Shown: in pieces, positions 1 to 12,880 of the stretch
Layout of the letters: every line of letters begins with the position of its first letter
How positions within the stretch are numbered: position 1 is the first letter of the stretch
NCBI RefSeq assembly: GCF_001642475.1
Contig: NW_019173943.1
Span: 186,001 to 250,000 of the forward strand
Origin: Fonsecaea monophora
Lineage: Eukaryota > Ascomycota > Eurotiomycetes > Chaetothyriales > Herpotrichiellaceae
DNA length: 64,000 nucleotides
Reading direction: 5' to 3'
Notes under the pieces: generated by a model
Told to the model about the DNA's origin: nothing
Database searches by the model: none
The model's input: only the letters and a program-made list of their open reading frames with translations
Program-made: the position numbers and the translations under genes

Positions 1-135
1 GTACTAGTGTTATAAGTTGTAAGCGTAGGTGCACCCGAAGTAGCCCGCCGGCTGGAGGCCGAGCCTAACTTCCGCGTCCGTGACGGCAGCTAGCGCCGAC
101 CGAGCGGAAGGGTAAGGGCTAGGGGTTGAAAAAGG

Positions 136-166
136 TTAGCGTGGCGACATAGTGTCGCCACGCTAA
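136..166. repeat. Perfect hairpin, 13-base stem and 5-base loop
   Basis: Bases 136-148 (TTAGCGTGGCGAC) and 154-166 are exact reverse complements, separated by ATAGT. Two copies of a CCCCTCCTAG-like word follow. It sits near the left edge of the decayed repeat and could be part of an element terminus or an internal structure of its long terminal repeat. Confidence 0.85.
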
Positions 167-3100
167 TAAGACTTACGCATCCCCTCCTAGCCCCTCCTAG
201 CCCCGACGCCTAGTTAACCTACTTCTTACTCTTATATAATATAGAGTATGGCGAGAAGTACTAAGTATATCCTCTCCTTTAGTTCTAATATTCAGGTACA
301 GTGGACTCAAACGTAAGATGGGTTAATCAGCATCATCCTTCGACATACCGAAGGAGAAATTGCGAATGTAGATCCTTTACGATTACACTCTTACAGCATA
401 GACACTATAGTTTTCCGTACCGTTCCGGATGAATAGTTAGAAAGTCGAGATAAGGATGGCCAGGACGCGAGCGAAATCGAACGTAACGATGGACTTACTT
501 AAGTTACCCGTAATATCAGTTAAAAGATTGAGAATGGGTGGAAGAAAAGCCGGTAATTAATCGAATTAAGTATCTACTAGTAGTCTAGGGAGCCGAGCAC
601 TTTTTTCGGCACTAGTGTCTTCACCTCCCGCGAAGTATAGTCCTTTACTTCTCTATGCGACTTAGATAAAAGCTTACATTAGTTCCGGAGCCCGTTCTAT
701 AAAGCTAACCTCTCCGACTGCCTAAAGAGCCGTATAAGAGAAGCGAGAAGGCATTACCCTAGGTTCGTCGAATAGAATTATAGGAGTTCCTTATTAAACG
801 TAATTAATCCCGGCCTCGACAAGCTTACTCGCCGGGAGAAAAAACCCCTATATAAGAAGTTTAAGAGATACATTAAACATGGTTATATTATTTTAAAAGT
901 CGCATTAATCAACGCGGGACTCTTACTAATAGTTATACCATTCCTATCGATAAAAGAGTTCGTTCTTCACTACCTAAACATTTTTTAAGGAGCTAACTTC
1001 GGGTAGCTTCGTCTTCCTATTAAAATACTTAAGTGTACCTTTTGATTTTAATTTACCTTAGCTGAGTTTAATAATCGTTAGAGAGTCCGTAAAGTTAGGA
1101 CCTCTAGCCTTAAGACTTCTTACGTACGCGCGAGATCCTCAGCCTTATAGGGTAATAAACGAAACCTCTAGTTTTCTTCCTACTACTCCTTTAAAAAGAA
1201 TCTCTCGACATTAAGATGCCTTACCTAGAAAGCGGCCACGATAGGTAGTTAATATAACATTACAGCGTCTACCTCTACCGACCCCTAAGCCATCTTAGGA
1301 AATCTCGCTAACTCAGTAAAGTTTACAGTAATACCTTCCTTCGAACTCAATTTTCAGTTTCTCTAATGAGTCTAGTATAGTGCTATCTAATGACCGCCTC
1401 GGAGATTCTATATATCTATATCTCCTTTTCCACTTTTTAGGTGGCGCCGTCCCTAAATCATTATTCGAAAGGATACGATCACCGTAATCAAGATAGAGCG
1501 AAAACGGGGTGGAATAAGAAGTTATAGCTCTTGATGCCGGGGTCGACCGACGGTTTTTCAGTATTATATCCGACGAATGCCGCTTACGTCGAGCTCTTAG
1601 TCCATTTTATCGGTATAAACTAAGCGAGCCCTAGGTCTATTCTCTTGAAATCCAGCTTAGAAGTAATGTATCTCGAATTCTAAGTACGGAGGAAAAGGAG
1701 AAGTAGTCTATCAGGAACCTTAAGTTAATCTATTTCGGATTCTCGCCGCGCGCACTTTAGGGTCCCTCTAGCTCTGAGCGGACGGTATAATCGCTGATTC
1801 CGCTTATCAGTCATGTCTTATAGGTATTAGAGCCGTCTAGCGTCCTAGAAAGTCTTAGAGCGAAAGTGTTAGAAGCATTACTAGCGGTATCCTACCTTTT
1901 AAATTAAATCCGACGGAGGGTGCTACCGATCGTAGCCGCGCTCGTAAATGATAGATCTCCTCTACATCTATAAGCTGAAATAGCTTATATATAAAGCATA
2001 GCATCACGTCTTTTAGTAGAATTTAAGTAATCCGAACGATCTATACACGACTTCTACTGCCGATGCGGGAACTATAACGAGACGTACATACTAAAATTTT
2101 ATCGACAGTACCGTCCAGACTAGGTAGATCAGAGGCTGAATGCTCTATACGGACGACTCCATCGCTTACACCTGGAGAACCTAGTATAATGCGAGAGATA
2201 CGAATCCGTAATTAAGGAGGTAGACTATTAGTAAGTTCCTACGAACCTATCGCCCTTAGAAAGCCTAGTCCGCCCATCCCTAATGGTAACTGTCTACAAG
2301 ATTTTTCGATTATAAGGTTTATTCTTAGATGTTCGAGAGAGGCTCGAATTATACCTACTTTATCCTGGAGACTCTAATAAAATCTAAGTTTTATGTAACC
2401 TAGCCGACGTATACTACGACCTAGCTAAAGTAGGCGGCGATTCTATCTTACTAAAAGCCCGAAATTCACTAGATATAGTCCGAGATTTAATAGACCTAGA
2501 ACTGAAGAAAAGGAGCATAAATTCTAAAGCATTTAGACGCCTTAAGGTTTCTTAAATTAAGATGGATATTCAAGTACATCGCTATGAAGATGCGAGGAAG
2601 AGTATCCTGGAAATGAAAGGGATTTTCAGTAACCTATTTAATCTGGATGTTAGCGACTAACTCCTATACGTACGAGTACTAGTTACTTTAGCTCGAATCT
2701 ATCATATCGCTTCAGACTTCGTCGAAGCCATTTAAGAATGGAAAATTACATTAAAGTATGCCCATAAGTACGCTAGTTTCGAAGGGGAAGGGTTTACTTA
2801 CGCTGCCATTAATCTCTCTTTATTACTTACATACCTCAAGACCGGCTACGGCTTAGAAGCTTCGATTTCCTTCAATCATACGACTAAACTATTACTTCTT
2901 AGGATACAAGATTACTAGATACTAATACTATAGGCTTAGGTAGAGGATATACTATTAAAGATTTAATTAATAAGCGGTTAGAAAAACGACTGGATATAAC
3001 GCTCTAGGATACGCCGTGTCATTAAAAAAGACGATAGGATCGCATCCCCCTAGCTGACGGAGAATCCTAACTTTACTAGATAGTCGATAATAGAATGGTA

Positions 3101-4446
3101 GATCACCCTCTAATTCCCCTAGTGTATAGGTTCTTATCCGATACTCTATCCGTGCGAGTCGGGTATAGGCGATAAAAGGGTTTATATACTGTACGTTAAC
3201 TTAGGGGCTCTACACTACCGTTCACTTATACTTATACCTCTTCGATTTCTCCTCATTTTCTAGTCGCCGGAAACTTTACATCCGAGCTAACCTTTAAGGA
3301 GGACCGCGTAGATAAATGAGAGGATGGCTTTATTTAGCTTAATTAATATCGTTTAGATACTAATTTCTTATCATTAGTGTTCCCGATCAAGCCTCTAAAG
3401 TATGAAGGCTAGTACAGTCACCGGCGACATTCTCCACGTTAACTAGCGATGTCTAGGATTTAACTTACTTTAGCGACTCTCTAAAGACTAACTAATCAGC
3501 CTACTCCTTCGAAGGGATATCAGAGGCGCACATTTTAAGAATATAAGGCTGCCCTTTTCTTGAGAAGATACTCGCCCGCATTTATCGGACCCCATCGCTT
3601 CGGCATCTCGGCACTATAGTAGGATTAAAGAGGCTTAATAATTATAGCCGCATTAGGAAAGCCGAAAAAGGCGATACTATATCTCTTAGGAGTTATTTCA
3701 TCAGAGTTAACTCTCTTATAAGAGCTCCAGTCGCCGATAAAATTCGTAGGTACCACTACTCGGTAAACAGCGTTCTTCTACCGCCCATTTATCCATCGCA
3801 TTAGTAGGTAACTAGCATTAACTACGATTACCCTAGGTTTCGGAATAATCGGTATGAAATTCGCATCTTTTTCGACGGCAGTTATTATTATCTTGTCTGT
3901 AGAGCCTATATCGGTAATCTCGAGACTACTAACGTTATGTTGGAAAAGTAGTGTTAAGGTACCTAAGTCGGAGTGCGCTACATTTCGAATAACTTCACTA
4001 AATCGTAGACGCTATATAGATACAGTAGGGTAGTGGATTAGACTTAATATATGTATAGACCCTATATAGTACCGGTTAAGGGAACTCTCGTTACCTAGAT
4101 CAAGCGCGACTAATAGGCATTCCAGTAATTTATCCATAAGTTCGGAATAGAGCTAGCTTATCGTTAGAGAACTAGGAAAGTACTTTCAGTTACATATATA
4201 GACCTAATAGAACTCTACAGTAAAATCCCGAAATCTAGGTAATTACTCTTCATTTAGCTAAAATCCCACCGTATCGTCCTTAGGATTACGAAAATCAAAG
4301 CTCTCTTTTATACATTTCTAACTACGAATCTTCTCATTTCCAATTCTATAATATCCTTAGTTAAATGACCGTAGCGTTGCGGAAAGAGTTTCCTTCGTAT
4401 AGTATAGGAGATTAAAGATTTATCTAGTCTATACCTCGAATAATTA

Positions 4447-4471
4447 GTTTAAATAGGGTCCCTATTTAAAC
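4447..4471. repeat. Perfect 25-base palindrome
   Basis: GTTTAAATAGGG at 4447-4458 is followed by a single T and then its exact reverse complement at 4460-4471. It lies inside the decayed repeat block with no coding context. Confidence 0.85.
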
Positions 4472-6460
4472 GACTAGCTTACCATCTTAAAACATATATT
4501 AATCTTATCCTGATCAAACCCGTAGCCTATAAGATAGAAGAAGCTAATAGATTTCAGCGCATTATTAACTTCATAGGTAGTGTACTAACGATCCTATATA
4601 GATCCTATAAGAAAGTGACTAAAATTAATAGTCGGAATTTTTGAACTCATTAAGTAAAAGTTACACTATAACTGTAGAATAGTATAGTATAGGGAGCGAG
4701 ATGAAAGAGCGTTAGTAATAGGTAGCCTAAAAGTTAAATTTCCAAGAAGTCTACGGTAAGTTTAACGTCATCTCTATCTACTCTAACGGTCACGTAAATA
4801 ATCGACGGGCCGTAGCTGCGCCTACTCCGCGAATTCTATCTCATTACTTCATGCGCAACCTTTCATCCCTGATATTATGTTTACGCGGGTTCCTTAGTTA
4901 CTCCGTCTATACGTATTAATCCAGTCTCGATTACAGCCTAGAATTACGAAATTCGCATCGTAACGGATGTCGAACGATTTAATTATAAAACCGAAAGTTT
5001 CTGAAGGGGAAGACTAAGCTAAGGTAACGGCGGAGTTAAAGGGTTTAATCTATGACGGATAGGAGTTAGATGAGGAGTAGAGAGGTATAAAGAAGACGTA
5101 TCATTTTAAGACTTATACTAAGGTTTTAGTAGGATACCTAACTAACTACTATAACTACGTTAATACTTATAGGATTTTCACTAAACCGTTAGAGTAAGAA
5201 GTAAGTCTAAAAACCATCATCTAGAAATAAATTCGGTAGATCTTAGAGTTCCTCTTCTACGTCTTCTTTAAGGTTAATGTACTTCTAGAAAATAGGATCT
5301 ATTACGGTATACTAGACGACGCACTACCCTACCGGTCTCTCAGCTAAAGATATATTTATGGCGTAGTTCTACGATGAACAGGCGAAGATTATTAATACAG
5401 TGGATAAGGATAAAGCTCAGCGGTACGGTCCCGGCCCGACCTCGTAGATATGAGAAAGCTGAGTTAAGATTCTCGAACTTATCGGTAAGAAGAGGATAAC
5501 GTTACTTCCTAAAGACTAGTATATTTTAGAATTAAAGTTTCATTTCTTTGCGGACCTATGTACTTATCCGACGTTCCCCTTCAAGTATTTCATTCTTTCA
5601 TCCTCATTCGCAGCTTATCTAACCGCTTTCGCAGCCTCATTTAACCCTTTCTCGACATCGGCCTTTATACCATCCTTCTTCATAAAAGTACTAGCCATCG
5701 TAGCGTAGGTACTACTATAGTTTTCCCTTACCTTTTGATAGACGATGGGACCTTCCTAGTACTTAGCTACATCTAGAACTTATAGTATACCTTATCCGCT
5801 TTTATAACTTCCCTATCGTAGTCCTACCGGACTCTAACCCTCTCTTACTCTACCTAGCCTTTAGGGAACGCTATTCCGCCTCGCCCCGCACTAGGATTCG
5901 TGAATTTCTTCCAGGTGTTACCCTTAACGGCCTTACTAATAGCGTCCTTAAGAGCTTTCTATATGATTATAAGACTATAGATGTAATCTAAAGTGTTAGC
6001 CTATTTCAGGAATGTATCTTATAAAGAAGATATATTCGTACAATCCAAGAAGCGAAGGAGGATCTTGACTTTTATAGTTATCTAGTGCGAAAGTATTCCA
6101 CCCTAATAGAGATAGAGGAGAACATTATAAGCCGGCGGAGGAACATAGAACGGAAGACGGGTTTACGGCGTAGTGTAAGGAAGAGGCCGCGTACAAGCCT
6201 AGACTGAAGGTAAGCTTATTGAGCATCTCTAGACTTATGCTGTACGTACATCAAAATAATTCATCGCTATTCATCGAATGGTCGGGACCGGAAACGCCCA
6301 GTTCGTGTCAGTAAAAGAGAAATCCCGAGTAGTGACACCGTCTCGAGAAAGGAATGGGTAGCATTAAGTTATTGCAGGCGAAGTACCGTCGCGACATATA
6401 ATTCAACCGCGTATACTATCGCACCGCTATACCTAAAGTTCTAAGGAAATTTAGGCAGTA

Positions 6461-7105
6461 GAGTAAGGGTAGGGAATCTACCCGGTTCCCTAACTCCTGT
6501 CTGAAACAGATGCCTAGCCGAGAGGTAAGTATAGCCGATCGCGAGGGGCTAGATTAGGCCCCCAGTGTATTTACTTAGGGTGTACTCAGCCGAGGCCTAA
6601 AAGGGCCTCCCTGAGCCTAAATAGGCTTCTAAGAACGGGGCTCGGGCGCGCTCTCCCGTACTCTACCGTGGCTCCCGCGACGCTCCCCCGAGCTCGGTCG
6701 GGCATCCGTCACGTGCGCGAGTAAAGCGGCCTCGCTCCCTTTCCTGAACGAAAATAGTAATGGATAAAGTACAGTTCGGGGGATATATAATGTATATATA
6801 TATATATATACATGCATTATATATACCCCGAACTGTACTTTATCCATTTACTATTTTCGTTTAGAAAAGGGAGCGAGGCCGCTTTACCCGGGTACGTAAC
6901 GGATGCCCGGCCGAGTACGGGGGAGCGCGCCCGAGCCCCGTTCTCAGAAGCTAGTTTAGGCTTAAGGGGGCCTCAGCTAAGTAGGGTATATGCGGGGCCG
7001 AATCTAGCCCCTTACGATTAGCTATACTTATCTCTCGGCTAGGCATCTATTTTAGATAGGAGTCGGGGAACCGAGTAGATTCACTACCCTTACCGAGTAC
7101 TTATC
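6461..7105. repeat. Long inverted repeat centred near 6800
   Basis: The two arms (about 6461-6800 and 6801-7105) are reverse complements. They can be followed from the central (TA)n tract outward through the AAGTACAGTTCGGGG block, the GGGAGCGAGGCCGC block and the CTAGCCGAGAG block to GGGTAGG/CCTACCC at the outer ends. In the outer blocks I compared, the substitutions are C/T and G/A transitions, as expected if RIP acted on each arm. There are also small indels. Each arm may be a terminal repeat of two elements joined tail to tail, or the structure may be an inverted duplication. Confidence 0.85.
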
Positions 7106-7833
7106 ACAAACAGCCCAGGGAACCGAAGTGAACCGCACGAGAGGAGCATGCTACTCAGAGTGGAGAAGCATACTCCTACGCGGCTTTCAGTAAAAGGGGT
7201 TGAAAGGCCACTCGGGCAAGACACCGAGCTGGATAAGCCTAAACCACTTTCAGCCACTTACAAACCAAAGGAGAAAAGCATGCTCCTCGCACCCGAGAAG
7301 CATCCTTTTCTCATGCTTCGAGTCTTGTCACTACTATACGTAAAGGGATACTTACAACTACGGAATCGATCTATCGCTGAGTACTGCCTATCTCCAGTAA
7401 GGCATTCCTGATAGCCGTCGACACACTAGGGAAACATGAGTAATCCTGAAACTTAGGGGTAGGATCGTGAGCGAAGTTGACGAGGAAGTAAAGATATAAA
7501 ATAATCATCGTTACATAGAGCCATCTCCCTTGATCCCACTCAGTGTAATCAATGGTCGAGCCTCATCGAACACGCTGACTACACTGATAACCTCGAGTCT
7601 TGATGTGACCCAGTCTCGCCTGTCCTGGACCAGTTACGGGACCCTTGCTCCTTGTCCTCTTCATTCGTTCTTCCTTGGCTCCGCGTTTCTCCCTCCTTGA
7701 GCTCCATCGTCGTCGCATGGAGGTCAGGTCGCAACGACTTTATTATTATACTTGATACGTAATTATCAGCACAATACAGAAGAAAAAGTCTCAAGTCAGC
7801 TTCTCCCCCGGTGGCCGGGGTAGAGTCGTTAAA
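7106..7833. other. Intergenic, no gene seen
   Basis: This stretch runs from the edge of the inverted repeat to the stop codon of the amidase. Base composition changes here from TpA-rich to ordinary. Two copies of a GAGAAGCAT-type word lie at about 7165 and 7298. The small open frames present resemble nothing. Confidence 0.6.
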
Positions 7834-9705
7834 TCATTTATTCTGTATTATATTTGAAACAAGTTTGCATGCAGCAATCAATTGTTCGTCCTGGTGATGC
7901 TTGCCTGTCAGCTGGAGAGCGAGTGGAGCTCCGGCGAATCTCTCAGGAGTGTCTGTATGATGGAGATTAGCCGTCTGGTTGCACAACACTGAAGGGGTGA
8001 ATCTGACATTTGTAAAACTCCTTCTTCTCCACGTCCGACCGTGGGGTGAAGTTCTCAAAGGGCTTATCCAGGTCTTGGTCGACACTCAAGCCAGTTGGGA
8101 ATGTGATTGCTGGCTGGTCTAGGAGATTCCAAACCGTTGTGTAGGCCCAGTAATGAAATGTTCCCAACTCTGCCGGAGGACCAGGGTATGCAGCCGACAG
8201 AATGACATCGACCCCGCGTTCTTTCATTAGACGATGGTATCTGCGCGGTGAGGATTGTAAATACAGCACCAGTGCGAAGAGGCCATATACTTACGTTTCT
8301 CGATACCCCTCCCGCTTATCGTTCAGAGCCCAGTTGTCTCTGACAGTCATGGGCTCTTGCACGGCGAAATCAAAGGCAAATTGTGTCAGGGCCACGATTG
8401 GCTCTCCTCCATCAGCGAGCATTTCTTTCTGTGACTGCCCGGCATCGGCGAAGAAGAGTTTTTTTGCGACATCCACGATCATTGAATGCTCAAATGGCTC
8501 GAAATCTACCACCTTTACCCCGGCATTTTGGAGTTTTGAGACAGCTGTTCTGAGCGCACGAAGCATTGGAGGGTGGAGTCGACATGTACTAAAGCATCAG
8601 AGATATCTCAGTAAACGGTATGATAATAATTTCCCCCATGGTAAAGCTTAACGTCACTTACCCGTCTTCCCAGATGACACCCACAGTGAGATCATTGACA
8701 CTCGGTGGCGCCACATTCTTCCATGGAAGAGGTACCAAACTGGTTTCTTCGTCCCATGGTTCACTGCCTAAGACAACGCTCTCAAACAAGTCGATGTCTT
8801 CAAGGCTGTTTGCCAAAGGCCCAGCGATGCATCGAATACTTTCCTGTCCGTCAGGCTGGAAGAAAATCCCCTTGTAGGGATTTCGTAGCGCGGTCGTGCG
8901 CAGACCGTACGCTCCGCAAAACGCGGCCGGCACACGGACAGAGCCTCCAATATCTGTTCCTAGGCCAATCACTGAGCAGTGCGTGCCGACGGCAATGCCT
9001 TCACCACCACTAGACCCTCCGGGTGTGAGGTTTCGATTAAAGGGATTAACCGATACGCCATAGATAGGATTGTCGGTTTCGCCAGACTGTTCAGATCCGG
9101 TTAGTTTCCGACATTTCACTCAAAGGATCACATGCACTCTGGAGTTCTTGATGTACCATTAAAATCTGAGGCTCATTTGTTCTGACGTGGAGCACCGCGC
9201 CTGCGTCGCGGAGTATTCTCAAGATCAAGGCGTCTTCGCTTGGAATGTGGTCAATGAAGCAGACGTAGGCAGAATGGCACACCTTGCCCTTGAAACCAAA
9301 GTGCTCCTTCACAGAGATCGGCACACCATGTAGTGGTCCAACTAGCTTTCCCGTGGCTTCGAAATGCTTGTCGAGCTTTGCTGCCTGCTCAAGTGCCTCT
9401 TTGACCAAAAACTCGGTCGCAAAGTTGCATAGCTGGTGAACGATGTGGCCGCGTTTGAGGAAGGCGATTACTACCTCAGTAGCAGTCATTTCGCCAGTCC
9501 CCATTCTCTTTGTTAGACCTTCTGCTGTCAACTTGGTGATGGCCGTCTCGCGATCAGTTAGCTTCCCACAAGTGTCAGGAAACGTCATGATATTTGTGGT
9601 GGACTGAGGAGGTAATTGTGCTTGTGGAAGAAGCCATTCCTGGTTCAGGGAGTCCGTGAGAATCTTGCGGCATATCTCAGCCTTGGTTTCCCACGAATTT
9701 GTCAT
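7834..9705 (-). CDS. Fungal amidase (amidase-signature family, acetamidase-like)
   Basis: Five exons (9705-9157, 9086-8662, 8588-8295, 8240-8008, 7952-7834) give 539 residues, normal for fungal AmdS-type amidases. Introns are 70, 73, 54 and 55 bases. The first three donors are GTACAT, GTAAGT and GTAAGT, and the last is a weak GTCAGA that is supported by frame and by the family C-terminus. The amidase-signature triad is visible: Lys133 in GVPISVKEHFG, Ser208 in PGGSSGGEG and the nucleophile Ser232 in GTDIGGSVR. The enzyme should hydrolyse carboxamides to acid plus ammonia; the substrate cannot be read. It is divergent from a transporter and shares with it a promoter full of GATA-factor sites, consistent with nitrogen-catabolite control as known for amdS. 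No signal peptide is seen, so it is probably cytosolic. Confidence 0.9.
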
Positions 9706-9910
9706 TTTTTGTCGGTCGTTATGCTTGAGAGGCCAGATGGTGAATCTTACTGAATGATTGTCAAGGTTGTGCGAGTTCTTCCTTTTTACATATAGTTCCG
9801 TATATGGGTCAATATAGCGTATACTGTCCATTTCCATATTGGCAGATCGAGTGGCACAGGATGAGCCTATCAGAGTCATGAAACTTGAGCCTAAGCTAAT
9901 TAACATTTGT

Positions 9911-10081
9911 TCCGGTTTATCACGTTTGTCCCGGCTTATCGACAGGCTATATTGCCATCGTAGTCTTATCACATTTATCCCGGCTTATCGGAAGTTTATC
10001 CCATTCCCTCCGGCTTATCGGCAGCCTTTTGTATTTGTCCCGGTCTGCTGTAAGTTCTATCGCAAATATCCCGGCTTATCG
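9911..10081. promoter_or_regulatory. Cluster of GATA-factor sites in shared promoter
   Basis: TTATC cores (GATAA on the other strand) occur at about 9917, 9936, 9966, 9975, 9985, 9996, 10015 and 10076, with a CTATC at about 10057. Most fit HGATAR, the AreA/NIT2 consensus. Four lie inside a near-identical 13-base repeat TCCCGGCTTATCG at 9929, 9978, 10008 (first bases differ) and 10069. The cluster lies between the amidase start at 9705 and the transporter start at 10506. A TATTTAAA element at about 10371 is a possible TATA box for the transporter. Confidence 0.7.
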
Positions 10082-10505
10082 ACTTCGCCTTGGCATGGCT
10101 CGACTACGTGCCCATCTTTCTTCGAGTCGGATTGCTATTGGAGACGCCGCCGCCAGAAAGGCCAGATTGGATCTAACTACATTTGCCTCGCCTGTAAGAC
10201 AGGCACGGGTGGAATACATCTCGATCAATGTGTAGAGCCAACCACATTTCCTCGGAAACATGAGCGGTGGCTCACACTAGACCATCACGTCGTCTACGGG
10301 GGACAAGTTCACGGACGTCTAACCGTCAGGGTAGATGGAAATACGAATACAGTTGCGAACTCTGGCCCAACTATTTAAAGGGAGCACAATCCACCTCGTC
10401 TTGAGCGCACGTCTGTTCAAGCATTTGCCATAATCAGTTATTATTTACTGCTGATCAAGAAAATTTACCAACGACCCGCATAACCTTTGGTGTCAAGAGT
10501 GCAAG

Positions 10506-12619
10506 ATGGCTGACGCTGAGCGCGAATTTATTCCTGGCACGGTTCACCTGGTCGACCTGGAACGGACGCTTATGCTTAAGCATGCCTCCGGTAAAAAGCA
10601 AGACGTTATATTGAATCCAGCCCCTTCGGCGGATCCTGAGGACCCTTTGAACTGGAGCCCGCGACGAAAACTGCTGTCAACAATTTGTATGGCTATGTAA
10701 GTGTTCAAAGCTTTCCGTCTTTTAGCATTCGGCGAGCCTGTTCTCTGACACTTTTGGCCATTACGCAACAGCTACACCTTCGTGATCGCCTACACGAGCG
10801 CTGCCATCTATTCGATCTTGCAACCCCTCGCCGACGCAAGAGGCTTGACACTGGCTGATCTCAATGCTGGAACTGGATACATGTTCCTCGCTTATGGCTG
10901 GGGGTGTTTGATCTTCCAGCCATTGGCCATCCAATACGGCAAACGCCCCGTATATGTGATCACGATGCTCATCTCGGTGGTAAGCATGTCAACTCCGCTC
11001 TTCCATCTTCAGGCCTTTAGTGACCCTCATATGTAGGGGATCATGTTTTGGGCTCCTTACACAAAATCCAACGGAGAATACATCGCCAACAAGGTTTTAC
11101 AAGGGTTCATTGGTAGCCCAGTGGAAAGTCTAGGAGAAGTCAGTGTGGCAGACATTGTAAGTTCCCTTTGCGAAGGAGCTTGCAAAAGAATTGCCACTAC
11201 ATTTGTCGTCAGTTCCAATTTTTAACTCTCCCAAGTACTTTACACACCAGCGCGGAACATATATGGCGGTTTATGCACTTGCACTCACTGGAGCAAGCTT
11301 CTTTGCACCCATCGTCGCAGGCTTCATCAACGATGGACAAGGGTGGGAATGGGTCATGGTAAGTACCTAACATGACTATCTAGCCCATCACCGCCCGATA
11401 ATTCATCGCTGATCATATACCTGCCTGACAGTACTGGTGTGGAATCCTATGCCTAGCGGCATTCATCTTCCTCTACCTCTTCATGGAAGAGACAAACTAT
11501 CAACGTTTGACGGTCATGACAGCAAGTGAGATGGTATCCCAGAACTCGGTGGACCCTGCCTCCGACCCTACCACGGCTGAACTCCAGGACAATCCAAAAA
11601 AACCGCAGGTCAATGACACAACGGCAGTCACAAGCACAGACGAGACGATTGACTTGTCAGCGCCTCTATCGCAGCAATACCGCCGGAAGACGTTCTTTGA
11701 CAAATTGAAGTTTTTCCAGCCCGGAGTATGGCAACAAGAGAACAAACTGCTAGGAATGATGGCCCGCCCCCTGATCTTCTTGACATGGCCTGTCATAGCC
11801 TTTGCCGGCTTCACCTACGGTAGTATCCTTGTGTGGTTTAACATTCTGAACGGAACCTCTTCACTCATCCTATCGGGGCCTCCATATCACTTCAAGCCCA
11901 GTATGGTTGGTTTGTCCTATGTGTCTCCCCTTCTTGGAATTTTACCGAGGTACGTGCTCGAGATATCTGGATCGAAGACACAAATGGTCGGTCTATCGTC
12001 GATCCATTACTGACATGATGAAATTAATTCAATGCAGTCTATTATACACCGGCCCTTTCAGCGACTGGTTCGTAATAAAGATGGCTCGTCGAAACAAAGG
12101 CGTTATGGAACCAGAACATCGTCTCTGGCTTCTGGCCATTTCAATCGTTTTAACCCCCACAGCGCTCATCATCTGGGGCGTCGGGGCCTACCGAAATATA
12201 CACTGGTTTGGTTTGGTCTTCGCCATGGGCCTTCTTGCGTCTCAGATCGCGATGGGTTGCTCGATCTCTATCACATACTGCGTCGACTGCTACCGTCGTC
12301 TCAGCGGCGAAACCTTGATCACTGTCATTCTGATCCGGAACACCATGAGTTTCGCCGTGTCGTACGGGTCAGTACAAGTCCCCCCACTCGTCCGTTGTTC
12401 TTTTTGATTCCATCTGACTTACTGTGCGCGCTCTGGAACCTTTTTAGTCTCACACCTTGGGTCTTGAACATGGGCTATCGTAACGCATTCCTGGTCGCAG
12501 CTTTCGCGGCCATGGCCCAGATATCTACGACCTTCATCTTCATCAAGTGGGGCCGAGCCATGCGCAAAAGAAGCATTCCTAAATATCTCGAGTATGTGGA
12601 GAAGACGATGGGGCATTGA
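10506..12619 (+). CDS. MFS transporter, DHA1/HOL1-like
   Basis: Seven exons (10506-10696, 10772-10979, 11037-11156, 11236-11358, 11432-11949, 12038-12367, 12448-12619) encode 553 residues. After a hydrophilic N-terminus comes the ADPEDPLNWSPRRK motif found just before the first membrane helix in many fungal DHA1 drug:H+ or polyamine-type carriers. Two sets of hydrophobic helices follow, separated by a hydrophilic loop of about 80 residues that holds VSQNSVDPASDPTT and the end of exon 5. It should be a proton-coupled plasma-membrane carrier. Its substrate is unknown, but the divergent arrangement with an amidase and the shared GATA-site promoter suggest a nitrogenous compound. All introns are 73-88 bases with GT..AG borders. 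Confidence 0.88.
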
Positions 12620-12880
12620 TGCTACGAAAGCTCTCCATAGAATTGTAGAATTGTGCGATCCTGAACACTGCTGCCGCAGTGAAAGGATGATCATCACCAA
12701 GCAATAGGGTAGTACCGATATCTTGTGAGAAATAGAGGAAAGAAGAGGAAATTGAAAGAGATTCTGTCGGGGTCAACGAGAAATGTCACAAAACGCAAAG
12801 GAAACGAGGAGATCTGGTCAAAGAAATGTATATATGTCGATCTGTCTGAAAGAGAGAAAGAGGAGGAGGAGGAGAAGAGG

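Larger units (their letters stand above)
1..7105. mobile_element. Decayed, RIP-like repeat block (transposon remnant)
   Basis: No open frame above about 60 codons exists in the first 6.6 kb on either strand. The sequence is packed with TAG and TAA, and TpA is strikingly common while CpA and TpG are scarce. CpG is still frequent. That is the footprint expected of repeat-induced point mutation, which converts CpA to TpA in repeated DNA of ascomycetes. The right end is a long inverted repeat, and short perfect hairpins lie inside. I could not recognise reverse transcriptase, integrase or transposase motifs, so the class of element is unknown. The transition to ordinary genic sequence comes between 7105 and the amidase gene. 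Confidence 0.65.

Noticed and set aside
7148..7411. 87-codon plus-strand frame at the edge of the repeat block
   Set aside because: No recognisable motif, no splice partners, and located at the border of decayed DNA.
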